Position numbers and translations under genes: made by a program. A stretch of DNA of 49,943 nt, taken from NCBI GenBank assembly GCA_025201865.1, contig MU602762.1, forward strand, positions 9,537 to 59,479, given 5' to 3'. How positions within the stretch are numbered: the first letter of the stretch is position 1; each line of letters begins with the position of its first letter. Below are positions 39,551 to 49,290 of the stretch, piece by piece. This DNA comes from Ramicandelaber brevisporus (Eukaryota; Kickxellomycota; Ramicandelaberales; Ramicandelaberaceae). The notes under the pieces are model-generated. The model did no database searches and was not told the origin of the DNA. It saw only the letters and a list, made by a program, of their open reading frames with translations.

Positions 39551-40047
39551 ATGCGCGCGTACAGACAATTGCAACCGCGCGGGTTCGTTGCGGCTCGTGA
39601 GAGTGAAAACAAGAGTGAGAAGGAGAGTCAAAGAATGAAGACTGGACAGAATAGATGTCGTTGAGCGTGAGTGAATGAATGGATGGGTGAATGGATGGAT
39701 GGATGAATGAATGAGTAGAGAAAGTTGAATCGAAGCAATGGTGGCACAGCGCATACAGTTGCCTCGCATTCTTTATAACCTCGCGGAGCGTGTCACACAC
39801 ACTCATATACACAAATAATACAGCAAACTCACACACACACACAGAGATAGCAACAGCAGCAGCAGCAGCAGAAGCAGCAGCGGTGGTAGCGGACTCTCTG
39901 TCTTCGAGTGGAATGCAAGATACAATCGCACCAGCCAGTCTTCTGTGACAGCCACCCAGTCTTTCTTTCGATATTCGGAAGTTTATTTTTTTTGGCTCCA
40001 ATCACCGGTGTGCTCTCCGGTTTTTTCTTTCTTTTTTTGAGAACTTG

Positions 40048-40061
40048 TTACGTGCAACACC
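40048..40061 (+). promoter_or_regulatory. Inverted repeat arm 1 in the shared ZIP promoter
   Basis: TTACGTGCAACACC on the plus strand. The exact reverse complement is at 40198-40211, 136 bp away. A perfect 14-bp match in opposite orientation between two divergent, functionally matched genes is unlikely by chance, so this may be a binding site for a factor controlling both ZIPs. No known motif name is claimed. Confidence 0.5.
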
Positions 40062-40197
40062 CAAAGTGTGACCTTCCATCTTTCAGTGAAGACGCAATCT
40101 GGGTAGCAGCTCAGCAGCTCAGCAGTCAGCACTCAGCAACACCAGCACTCAGCAGCCAGAAGTTGTGGTAAACAAACGTCACGAGAACCGCTCTGAA

Positions 40198-40211
40198 GGT
40201 GTTGCACGTAA
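40198..40211 (-). promoter_or_regulatory. Inverted repeat arm 2 in the shared ZIP promoter
   Basis: GGTGTTGCACGTAA on the plus strand, the exact reverse complement of 40048-40061. The two sites face opposite genes, as expected if each copy serves one of the divergent promoters. Confidence 0.5.
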
Positions 40212-40538
40212 AACCATTCTGATCACATTCACACACACTGGCATACATGCTCTCTCCTCCTACTCTCCTACTCTCACTGTGTGATTTGTCAATAGAGCGC
40301 CACGATAATCATGACGACCAATAATCCTTATAACTCCTGACTTTTGGCTCGAATGCAAATCCAACTTCTTTTTCTTTTCTTTTATTTCCTATTGAGCGTG
40401 CTTGGATCACGTCCTCTTCCAATTGACTCCTGAAGCGAACTTTTGTACTCTTCCACCTGACTCTATTCGCACACGCTCAAACAAAACTAACTGCAACGAC
40501 AACGACAACGGCGCCTGCAACTTTGACGTCAGTATCAA

Positions 40539-42257
40539 ATGGAGCGGATGATGCGGATGACTATGGACGGCGTGCCAGCGTCGCCGCAGCAGTCATCGAC
40601 ATGGTCGAATCTATTTACGTCCAACGCATGTAGTGGCAGCAACAGTGTGCTTGATGGCGGCAGCAGCAACAGCAACAGTGGCGGGTATGACACAGGCACC
40701 CATGTTGCCGTCGCCATTGCAGTCTTCGCTAGCGGCGCGCTAGGTGTGTTCACTCCAATTCTGGTTCACTGGCACTACCACCGTCGTCGACTCCAACACC
40801 ATTGCGGCTCGACTGGCAGCATCCACCACAATCACCACTATAATGCTCAAGAGCTGACACGCAGACAGTCAAGTTTGGAGAAGGTGCTACACTTTGGCAA
40901 GCTCTTTGGTGCCGGTGTGATTTTAGGAACTGGATTCATCCACATGCTGCCAGCGGCATTTAGTGCATTGAGCAACAAGTGCTTACCGAGATTGTTTACC
41001 GAGCAATACACGGCATTCACACCGTTGATTGCCATGATGGCTGGACTGGCTATTCATTTGCTGGAGTGGATGGCAGTGTCTCACTATGCCAACATTCAAA
41101 GCGAGCATCGAGAACTGTGCCATGGAGAGAACGATGACATTCAACTCGAGCAGCAGCAACCACCATCGAGACAGCAGTCGGTTGTGAGCGAGACAGTCAC
41201 AACACCAGCCACAGAAGTGAACGAAGATGCAATTGTGCCAGTTGCAGAGCCACACATTTTAGATCGCCAGCTGCCTGATCAACTCACGACTCATACGCCG
41301 GTAATGGAGCCAGCCAGACTTGCTGAATCCAACGGTTCATCGTGGCATCATCAGTATGAACAGCCAGCTACTCAAACTCATCTATCGCATACCCATGTCC
41401 ATGGCGCTGCCCTTATCCATCTTGCCCATGAGGCACAGTGCCATGCAGATCATCATCAACATCAGCACCACCAACAGCATCAACCACAGCAAGTTCAACC
41501 ATCTGTTTCAGCTGCGTCGACTGGAAATACTGCGGAGAGCGATGCACCAACAGCTGCATCATCTCAGCTCACACTGGATGGTGGAAGTGGAGATACAACC
41601 ACCACTATGCAGCTGTCATCTCATCCAGGTACTGTTAGACAGCGGGTGCGGGTCCATCCTGGCATCGCGCCTGCCAAATCGCCGCCGACTAGCACCTCAT
41701 CCACCTCATCTGATTCAGCTGTACATCATGCTCATGCTCATGCTCACTTGCATGCAGCCCATTTGCAGAATATTCGGTCCCGCCGAGTCAGTGCCATCAT
41801 TCTTGAGGTTGGCATTTCTCTCCATTCCGTTCTTATTGGCATCGCCCTGGGTGTTGCCACTGGCACTGAGTTCCGTGTTCTTGCTCTTGCCATTGCAATT
41901 CATCAGTCTTTTGAAGGTATGGCTCTTGGAGCCAGCATTACCGCCGCTGAGTTTGACACTTTGCGAACCAGCTTGCTTGGCGCACTGCTCTTCTCGCTCA
42001 CCACTCCATTGGGTGTTTGTATCGGTGTTGCAATCCACAAGCTCTACAATGAGAACTCGCCAGCTGCATTGATCACACAAGGCGTGATGGACAGTGTGTC
42101 GGCGGGTATTCTCATATACATGGCGTATGTTGGATTGATTGCTGAGGAGTTTTCGAGCAAGCCGTTTAGGAAGCTGAGCCGAGCCATGAAGGTTGCCAGC
42201 TTTGCTTCCTTGTACTTTGGCGCAATTGCCATGGCTTTACTTGGTATCTGGGCATAG
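40539..42257 (+). CDS. ZIP-family zinc/iron transporter (second copy)
   Basis: This encodes 572 aa from the ATG at 40539. It lacks a clear signal peptide. Membrane helices flank a very long His-rich cytosolic loop (about residues 185-420) with HTHVHGAALIHLAHEAQCHADHHQ and HHAHAHAHLHAAHL. The metal helices have LHSVLIGIALGVATGTEF and IHQSFEGMALGASI, matching the left ZIP gene. The last helices end in GIWA exactly like the left copy, so the pair is an ancient duplication with a changed loop. Such His-rich loops are thought to sense or buffer zinc. It is convergent with MGR2. Confidence 0.93.
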   Translation: MERMMRMTMDGVPASPQQSSTWSNLFTSNACSGSNSVLDGGSSNSNSGGYDTGTHVAVAIAVFASGALGVFTPILVHWHYHRRRLQHHCGSTGSIHHNHHYNAQELTRRQSSLEKVLHFGKLFGAGVILGTGFIHMLPAAFSALSNKCLPRLFTEQYTAFTPLIAMMAGLAIHLLEWMAVSHYANIQSEHRELCHGENDDIQLEQQQPPSRQQSVVSETVTTPATEVNEDAIVPVAEPHILDRQLPDQLTTHTPVMEPARLAESNGSSWHHQYEQPATQTHLSHTHVHGAALIHLAHEAQCHADHHQHQHHQQHQPQQVQPSVSAASTGNTAESDAPTAASSQLTLDGGSGDTTTTMQLSSHPGTVRQRVRVHPGIAPAKSPPTSTSSTSSDSAVHHAHAHAHLHAAHLQNIRSRRVSAIILEVGISLHSVLIGIALGVATGTEFRVLALAIAIHQSFEGMALGASITAAEFDTLRTSLLGALLFSLTTPLGVCIGVAIHKLYNENSPAALITQGVMDSVSAGILIYMAYVGLIAEEFSSKPFRKLSRAMKVASFASLYFGAIAMALLGIWA

Positions 42258-42427
42258 AGCCCAAATTAGTATCATTTGACATCTCTCATATAACTGCACT
42301 TAATATAACTTAGCTTAACTTGTACTTCTTTATTCGCTTTTACTTTTACTTTCACTTTCACTTTCGTTTTTTAGTCTGTGCCTTTGTCTTTTAAATTTGT
42401 TTACATTGTTTTTGTTATACTTAGTGT

Positions 42428-42823
42428 TTAGTTCTGGATGGTGCGCAAATCGCGGTTGAAGCGGGTCCAGGCATCGGTATTGACATTAGCAACGCGAGCA
42501 CGCTCCTCCTTGTTCATCAACATTGCTGCTGTCGCTGCTGTGCGTCTGTTTCCACCGCTAACCACAACTGGCGCATTTGCTACATACTGGATGCGACGCT
42601 GTCCAAGCTGCTCCTGCGAGCGAATAACACTGCCAATGGACATGAAGAAACCAAAGAAACTGCCCGATGTCAGCATGTATTGACCAAGCGTGCCCATAAT
42701 ACCGCGGTGGGTTGGTCCAAAGCGGATAATTTGCATAGTGCCCATCAGGAAGCCGAGGCAGACTCCAACGGTGCCGCCCATCATAGCGCCCATCTTCATA
42801 CGTTCCCAGGTGCTCTGCTCCAT
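42428..42823 (-). CDS. MGR2: Mitochondrial inner-membrane protein Mgr2/Romo1
   Basis: This encodes 131 aa from the ATG at 42823. Further upstream codons are leader. The core (residues 9-68: MKMGAMMGGTVGVCLGFLMGT ... TLGQYMLTSGSFFGFFMSIGSVIR) has two glycine-rich membrane helices with GxxxG motifs typical of Romo1/Mgr2. Mgr2 is a lateral gatekeeper of the TIM23 presequence translocase. The C-terminal 60 residues (NAPVVVSGGNRR...NTDAWTRFN) are a hydrophilic tail longer than animal Romo1, as in yeast Mgr2. It is divergent from the large unrecognised gene with 262 bp between starts. Confidence 0.9.
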   Translation of the reverse strand: MEQSTWERMKMGAMMGGTVGVCLGFLMGTMQIIRFGPTHRGIMGTLGQYMLTSGSFFGFFMSIGSVIRSQEQLGQRRIQYVANAPVVVSGGNRRTAATAAMLMNKEERARVANVNTDAWTRFNRDLRTIQN

Positions 42824-43085
42824 CTTCTTTGGCAATAAGGTCAGGTGCTTCCTCTGTCTTCTGTCTTCTTCTTTGCTGTTGTTGTTGTTTTTGTTCGTGT
42901 TGCTGCGACGATTTTTGCAGGCGAAAAGTCGATCTGCAAGCAAGGCAAGAGAAAAATAGAACAGAGTGCTCACTTGTGGTTCGCTGGTGGCACACAGATA
43001 CACAGACACACAAAGACAAACAAGTTGTGAACAACATAACCTCATCTTCCTCAGCTTTGTTGCTGCTGTTACTGCTGCTAAACGG

Positions 43086-46000
43086 ATGCGACGAGGTGGG
43101 CTTGGTGCGCTCGGCGCGAGCAGTCAGCGACCGTCGCCAGCAGTGTACTCACTTGATCCCGACAAGGTCGCCTTTGATGTAAACGCTGCATTGTGTAACT
43201 TTCTCGCACCAGCAGTGTTTCCCGTCAACTTCTCGCATGTATTGGCGCAGATGGGCGAGCAGGGCGAACTTGGTGCACTGTCGACGAACCCTACACTGAG
43301 TCCTGGAACGACTGGAACGGCTGCTACAACTTCTGCTGGCACAAATGCGATGGGCGAGTATTTGCCGATGGAAGAGCCAACAGACGATGTTCTGCGTGGA
43401 TTAGCAGAAGACCTACTGAGCGAAGACATTGCGGTGCGACAGACTGCGTTGGATATCATTCGAGTCATATTGCTGCGAACGGCATATGATGCAGATCGAA
43501 AGGCGCGTGCCCACCTAGTCCCTTCTTCTTCAGCATCATCTACAGCATCGCCATCGCCAGCGCCATTCATGGCATCAACCACCACACCAACGTCATTCTC
43601 GAATCGATCTATTGGGAGCGGTGGCTCTAGACCGGTGTCAATGCGACAGCTATCACCTGCAGATACATGGGAGCCTGCACTGCGCCAGATTTGCTCTCGG
43701 GTCCTTGCTGCAGATATGTTTGATTCGATTGCGAATCTGCTGATTGAAGCCATTGCGACAGCTATCACCCGCAGATACATGGGAGCCTGCACTGCGCCAG
43801 ATTTGCTCTCGGGTCCTTGCTGCAGATATGTTTGATTCGATTGCGAATCTGCTGATTGAAGCGTACATGCGGGCCATGTCCCCAGCTTCACCAGCCACTG
43901 AGGCAACTCAGAATCAGCATACAGTGAGCGAGACTGAGTGTTTAACATGCTTGGATATTTTGTACATTATTGTGATAATACTGTCCAAACAAGTGAGCAG
44001 CAGCAGCAGCCCGGACGGCGACTCGAGCGATGTTGGCGTGATTGAACAGACAATTACCACTGTATTCCCTGATTTGCCTCACACGCTGCTGTTATTATTG
44101 GCCATTCCAATCCCTGCACTCTCCCCAACAGTTCACATGGTTCACCAAGCATCACCACAGCTATCATCGCCATCAATGCAAATGGTGCGCAAATTGCTAT
44201 GGCTCACTGAAGCCATCATTTCCACATCTATTGGCTCATTTGCTGCATGCTGTGCTCAGCTGGAATCATACTCGTATGTTCGCTATGGACTGCCCATTCC
44301 GCCAATTATCTCTACAGCAGCGACAGCTCAACAGCCAATCTCATCACCTGGTATTGCGATTTTGCCTCGTACAGCGACTCTTCACGAAGCACACACTTAT
44401 CATCAACATTTGGCATCAAAGTATCCACTTGTACCAGCGGAACCGGTATTCAAATCCAAAGATAACCCTGAACGACGATGGGATACTGTGCTGCTCTCTC
44501 ATTCACCTCATTTCTGCGATGTTTTGGCCAAGGACGCGATACATGACAATCCACTGCGTACATTGGCATCCAGCTGTCAGTGGCCCAGCGAAAATCAGCA
44601 GTTCCAACTACCAGTACCCCATCGTTCCATGGGTCAGACTGATGGACCGATTAGTAGCGCTTCAGCTATTATTGATGAGATATTGATGAGTCCCAAGTCG
44701 CCTCCTCCACCAGCACCAGTCTTATCACCAAGACGCTCTGCAGATGACATATCATCAGCACGCCCGCAGTTATCGAGATTCGCTTTGGATGATGATACCC
44801 TTCCTCTGCCTGTAGTTGAGCCACGTCCCCCTCCCTCTCGTACAGCGGGAGAATCGCTTTCCCCACCCCAGTCGCCACGTAGTTTAACATCAGGTTCATC
44901 TCGAGATGACGATTCGGATTGCGCATCATTTGGTTTATCTGACTTGTCGAGACGCGCCTTTGAGGATGAAGAAGCGACAAATCTGCTGATGACCGTGATG
45001 GATGAGACATTTGATAGTGATGGAACTTGTTCTTGCTGTAACTTTGATTCTGAGGTAGGCAGCGATGCTACTACAACCACAGCCACAGCCACCGACATGG
45101 AACATATCAGAGTTCCTCACTTGCGACCCCCACTACCTCTCCGCGAGGCTGTGGCCCACATTCCCAACGTCGTGACAGTTGAGCCATGGCAAGTTCAAGT
45201 GGCTTTGGCTCGACGCCGTCTTGCACGCTTGAGAGATGGATGGCCGCACATGACACCAACCATTGACGATCTTAACCAAGAATGCGCTGATACAGCTAAT
45301 AGCAACAATGGAATCAACTTTATGCGTGCTCGAGTGCTGTATGATCGAGTTCGAGCGCTATTATCGATGGATGGATCCATGTTATCAAAGATACTTGAGC
45401 GTATTCATCAAATTATTGTTTTATGTAGTATGGATATTAGTTTACAACAGCAACTTCCTCCTCCTCCTTCCTCTATCAACCAGCAGCCTCAACAGCAACA
45501 GCAGCAACAACAGCCTCCTTATCATTTCAACTATAGCCCGCAGCTTTATCAACAGATTAGTCCTTCATCCATTAACGCACATTTCCAGCCATCACAGCCT
45601 CAGTCTCATCATGCTGTATCTCGTCCCAATGAACGTCTATACCAAGACAGCATGCTGGCTGGCTCTGCCCGTTTACTGGATATGCTACTTGTGTTGTCAC
45701 GAAATGTCCATGTGCTGTTGCAAGAAGCAATGCTGCTGATTCTGTTCCATCGAAGAGCTGTGAGTCAAGCATCAAGCTGGGTTGAATACACTGGACGCCG
45801 ATTCCAGTCTCTTATCATTGAAAACGAGCGTGTTCGATCGAGTAGTATGAACATTGGCAGTCTCCTACCATCAGGCGGAACTGATATGAACTCAGCGATC
45901 GAAGGTAGTGCCTCAAGCACCGCATCAGCTGACGATTTTGGTGCAAACGGTGTATCATTGCTTCGACTGTTTCAAACTCGCAATCCATCGCCACAACTGC

Positions 46001-46827
46001 GCGCATTCAACAACTCCATCAATGCAGTTTCTAGCACAACGACAACTACAACTACAACTACAACACTACCAAGCACTGCTAATGAATCGACTGGGTCTCA
46101 GCACGGTCAATTTTCGTCCCCGTTGTCCACTGCAGTTTCAACCAGCAAGAAACCCACGCTGATATTAGTAGGTCAAGGACTGGTTGATGTGCCTCCTCGT
46201 GCCCGCAACGCAGGTATTGCCTCATTCCACGTTGCGTCTATTTTACGTCACTGTGTTTATGGCAACACTCAGCGTCAGCTTGACTTTGATGACGGTGCAA
46301 TTAGACTCACCAGCATATTCAACAGAATTGATATTGCTCAAACACGCGCATTGATCTCCAGCATATTGGGCATTATGCGACCACTGTTGGTTAGAGTGTT
46401 GACAAACTCTAGAGAAACAATGTTGTTGAATAAAGTCAAACAGCAAGCAATTAGCAATGGGTTCTTTGATGGATGGCATGGTGCTACAGCCGCTACTTCT
46501 ACAACTTCAGCATCAACTAACAATGGTAACAACAGCAGTCACATGAACATGAACATGAACAGTGGTGGTAGCGGCAGCACATCGCTTCAGAATGAATTAA
46601 TGGTGATTCGCGAGAAGGCACACATTGCTGCAACTGAAATGACAACTCTGCTTGAAGGCGAGCTTGGTCCTACCTTTGATATTCCATCAATTACGCATGA
46701 TCAGCATCATCACACTTCAGACGAACACCTTCACAGTAGAGGCAGCATCGAAGGCATCTCTACAGCAAACACCTTGAACGTGACTGAGGCGTCAGTTCTT
46801 CCTTGTCCAGCCCCAATCTTCTATTAA
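43086..46827 (+). CDS. Large unrecognised protein, frame broken by a 109-bp tandem duplication
   Basis: The N-terminal frame runs 43086-43835 and the rest 43744-46827 in the next frame. A duplicated segment (43642-43750 and 43754-43862, one mismatch) causes the break. Removing 112 bp would give one frame of about 1209 aa. I do not recognise it. The N-terminal part is helical (VLRGLAEDLLSEDIAVRQTALDIIRVIL) and solenoid-like. Helical blocks (LVLSRNVHVLLQEAMLLILFHRRAVSQ; a C-terminal LTSIFNRIDIAQTRALISSILGIMRP) alternate with Ser/Pro/Gln-rich linkers and a Cys pair (CSCC). There is no membrane helix. It may be a helical scaffold. If the duplication is real, the gene is disrupted. Confidence 0.7.
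43642..43862 (+). repeat. 109-bp tandem duplication within a coding region
   Basis: Copy 1 is 43642-43750 and copy 2 is 43754-43862, separated by 3 bp (offset 112). They differ at one site, T at 43658 versus C at 43770. The offset is not a multiple of three, so the reading frame changes. The unit encodes a stretch of about 36 residues (RQLSPADTWEPALRQ...NLLIEA) that is repeated in a different frame. Confidence 0.95.
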
Positions 46828-47789
46828 ACACCCCATATTGATCATCCTAACACTCTTTTATTCACTCTTTTATTCACTCTTCTATTCACTCTTCTATTCA
46901 CTCTATTAAATTATTTGCTTTTTTAACTATTGAGTCTGCACAAGAGAAGCCGCTGTTCAAGTAGAGTTATTGAGAAATCACCAGCCAACGTGCGTTGAAT
47001 GGGATGCGATGCGGACTGTTATCGAAGTAGAGTTTTTGTTATTGACGATCACACCCAGTCAGACTGGACGCACGATGCAGCGAGAGCACACCAGTCAACA
47101 TATCACTCTCCATTCATTCCCATTCCATTCCCATTCATTCCCCACGCTCAACACGTATGCCGCGTTATCAACAACACCAGCCCCAGCCCACACAATGCGA
47201 GGTGATGCAAAACTTACTGGCAGATGAGTGGGTGAATGAACTTTGTAACAAGTGTACTTTGTAACAAAAAAAACAACAACAGCAACAACAATATTTGGTG
47301 AGACATTTGTTTGCATGCAGCTTTTTCTCTAGTAAATGTATTGCACATTCATCGTGACTGAAAGCAACTCGTCAATCCGGCACGGCTCGTATCAATATTC
47401 GTGCATATGGAGAGTGTGGGGAGTAAATGTAGAGCATCAAGGAAGAGAAAGGAATGCACGCCGGCAAGTAAGAGGAAACACAACCAGCGAATCAACAAAC
47501 GCCAACAACGCCTGCAGTCAAGGCATGCCATCACGCACCACAGCAGCACACAGAGAAAGAACGAGAGGAAGAACGAATGAATGACAGAACGAGAGAAGGT
47601 TGTAGAGGTTTACTGTACTTATCCCTCGATTGATACTTATACGGAGGCAAACGAGCAACATCTTCCTTTCTTCCTTCGCTTTTCATTCCACATCACATCG
47701 CAACATCCAACAACAACAGCTCACTTAAATCACATTCTCACATCTCCTACTGTTTGTAATCCTCTCAAATTAATTACTATTCCAAACCA
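46828..47789. other. Intergenic region ending in the promoter of the GDKA-repeat gene
   Basis: It begins with a 12-bp tandem repeat (CACTCTTTTATT, about 4.7 copies, 46851-46907). No gene is visible in 46920-47500. From 47499 to 47789 the sequence is homologous to 15377-15666 upstream of the degenerate copy, marking this as the conserved promoter and leader of the gene pair. Confidence 0.65.
46851..46907 (+). repeat. 12-bp tandem repeat
   Basis: Four full units of CACTCTTTTATT/CACTCTTCTATT plus a partial fifth (CACTCTATT), in the trailer of the preceding gene. Confidence 0.85.
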
Positions 47790-48299
47790 ATGAAGGCAAC
47801 CAAGATTCTGCTCGTTTCGCTCGCCATGGCCAGCCTCACTCTCGCTGTGCCAGCTTTCAACCAAAAAGCCCCTGGTGATGGTGGTGACACTGGTGACAAG
47901 GCTGGAGACAAAGCCGGAGATAAAGCCGGAGACAAAGCTGGAGACAAAGCTGGAGACAAGGCTGGAGACAAGGCTGGCGACAAGGCTGCTGCCAAGGCTA
48001 AGGATTACTACTGCGCCTGGAGCACACTGTGCATTTTTGAGAAGGATGCCAGCTGTGGCTCCAAAAGTATAACCGAGGTCGCAATGACTGTGAAGGAAGC
48101 TGACGAAATCACGAAGAGGTACACGGACTTGAAATATAAGTTTGCTGAGAAAAACTTGTTTGGTAAGGAGGACTGCGATGCTGAAGACGGTGACTATGCC
48201 ATCATGTGCTGCGACAAGATGCCCGAGGATAAGGCTGCTGGTGGTAGCGGTGATGATACCGGTGCTGGTGGTGGTACTAACGGTGGTGGTGAACAGTAA
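47790..48299 (+). CDS. Secreted cysteine-rich protein with GDKA tandem repeats
   Basis: This encodes 169 aa from ATG. The signal peptide is residues 1-20 (MKATKILLVSLAMASLTLAV). A tandem region (about 34-66) contains eight GDKA tetrapeptides encoded by near-identical 12-bp units. The C-terminal domain has six cysteines (C75, C81, C89, C129, C140, C141) in the order CAW-x3-C...SCGSKS...C...MCCDK, probably three disulfides. A Gly/Asp-rich tail ends the protein. I do not recognise the family. Small secreted cysteine-rich proteins in fungi include effectors, antimicrobials and wall proteins, none of which can be claimed. A degenerate copy with the same cysteine spacing lies at 15667-15944, and the upstream 290 bp is shared. 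Confidence 0.82.
   Translation: MKATKILLVSLAMASLTLAVPAFNQKAPGDGGDTGDKAGDKAGDKAGDKAGDKAGDKAGDKAGDKAAAKAKDYYCAWSTLCIFEKDASCGSKSITEVAMTVKEADEITKRYTDLKYKFAEKNLFGKEDCDAEDGDYAIMCCDKMPEDKAAGGSGDDTGAGGGTNGGGEQ
47890..47990 (+). repeat. 12-bp tandem repeat encoding GDKA
   Basis: Units of the form GGAGACAAAGCT repeat about eight times inside the secreted-protein coding region, with only synonymous differences. Such in-frame repeats commonly vary in number between strains. Confidence 0.9.
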
Positions 48300-48620
48300 A
48301 GTAATATTAATAGCTCCTAGTCTGCTCAGTTTAAATACCTTTGCATCCTTAAGTGTTTACTTTTAAGAGCTTTTGAATAGTGCATATCGATTGTATAGAA
48401 GAAAATGCTGGTGGCGATGAGATACTTGAACACATGAAAACAGCGGCTTCGAACGACTGGAATGATGAACTTCGCACGGAGCAAAGACACAGGACTGCTG
48501 ACGAAGCAACAGTGTAGTAGTGCAATGATAAATCTGGATGGAACGGTTGTTTTAAAAGCAAAGCTGTGCAAGGTTGAAGATGGGGAGCAATGTACAACAA
48601 GCTAGTTTAGCGGCGCTGGC
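48300..48620. other. Convergent intergenic region
   Basis: About 320 bp between the GDKA-repeat gene and the ADRAG protein gene, moderately AT-rich at left. Small ORFs here have no recognisable features. Confidence 0.5.
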
Positions 48621-49004
48621 TTAGTAGTCGTCAACGTCATCCTTGTCGATGGCGCGGGACCGATCGGCCTGGGCAGACCGGCCTTCGACACGCGCGCCGG
48701 CCACGCCACGCTTGTCCTTGTCGCTGGACGCAGCCTGGGTGCGCGCGGCATCGGCGGCCTTGCTGCGCGGAGCATTGCTGCTTCCAGCCTGGCCGGCACG
48801 GTCGGCGGCAGACGAGCGGTCGGAGCGGTCGGAGCGGGCCTGAGCCTGCACATCGCGAGCGCTGGTGTCGCGGTCGGCCCAGCCACCAGAGCGCACGTCG
48901 TCGGACTCGCCCATTTGGTTGCGGCCGGCGCGGTCGGCGGTGGTGCGGTTCACATTGTCACGACCAGCACGGTCGGCAGCGGCGTTCTTGTCAGCGCGGT
49001 TCAT
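48621..49004 (-). CDS. Small hydrophilic ADRAG-repeat protein (hydrophilin-like)
   Basis: This encodes 127 aa from the ATG at 49004. It has only one Trp, one Tyr and no Cys or Phe; Asp, Arg, Ala and Ser dominate. Gly makes up 10 of 127 residues (7.9%), which with the extreme hydrophilicity fits the published hydrophilin criterion (over 6% Gly and highly hydrophilic) used for stress-protective proteins. The motif ADRAG recurs at residues 10-14, 23-27 and 67-71. The protein should be intrinsically disordered. A desiccation or osmotic-stress role is inference. It is strongly GC-biased, more so than neighbouring genes. Its leader contains a long (GGAT)n run. It is divergent from the LITAF-domain gene (286 bp). 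Confidence 0.72.
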   Translation of the reverse strand: MNRADKNAAADRAGRDNVNRTTADRAGRNQMGESDDVRSGGWADRDTSARDVQAQARSDRSDRSSAADRAGQAGSSNAPRSKAADAARTQAASSDKDKRGVAGARVEGRSAQADRSRAIDKDDVDDY

Positions 49005-49007
49005 TTT

Positions 49008-49044
49008 GGATGGATGGATGGATGGATGGATGGATGGATGGATG
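49008..49044 (+). repeat. (GGAT)n tetranucleotide repeat
   Basis: Nine units of GGATG-type sequence in the leader of the ADRAG protein gene. It produces spurious IHPSIHPS frames on the minus strand. A similar run occurs near 39671-39720 in the ZIP promoter. Confidence 0.9.
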
Positions 49045-49290
49045 CCTGTTCTTGGCTGTTCTTGGCTGTTCTTGGTTTGATTTGGTTTTGCGTGTGCTTC
49101 GCGTGATGGAGACGCAGAGGGCGAGACGCGGCAATGGCTCGCGGGTGTCTTTGTAGTTTCAGCAGCAAAACAAACCAAGCCAAAAGGTGGCTGGTTGTTG
49201 TCGCGGATGACTCGCGGTGACTGGCTGGTTTCCATCAGCGAACCGCAGAAGAACAGCAAAACACACACACACAAGCACACACACAAGCCG

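Larger units (their letters stand above)
39427..40538. other. Shared divergent promoter region of the two ZIP genes
   Basis: 1112 bp with no gene. It contains a TATATA at 39545-39550, a (GGAT/GAAT)n run at about 39671-39720, CAG and CAC microsatellites at about 39830-39875, and CTCAGCAGCTCAG-like direct repeats at about 40105-40155. A perfect 14-bp inverted repeat has arms at 40048-40061 and 40198-40211. No Zap1-type ACCTTnAAGGT zinc element was found. Confidence 0.6.

Noticed and set aside
42824-43045. Extended N-terminus of Mgr2
   Set aside because: The upstream codons have no conserved features. The family core starts right after the ATG at 42823.
47890-47990. Repeat array resembling a CRISPR
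   Set aside because: The units are 12 bp, directly adjacent and encode a protein repeat in a eukaryotic gene.
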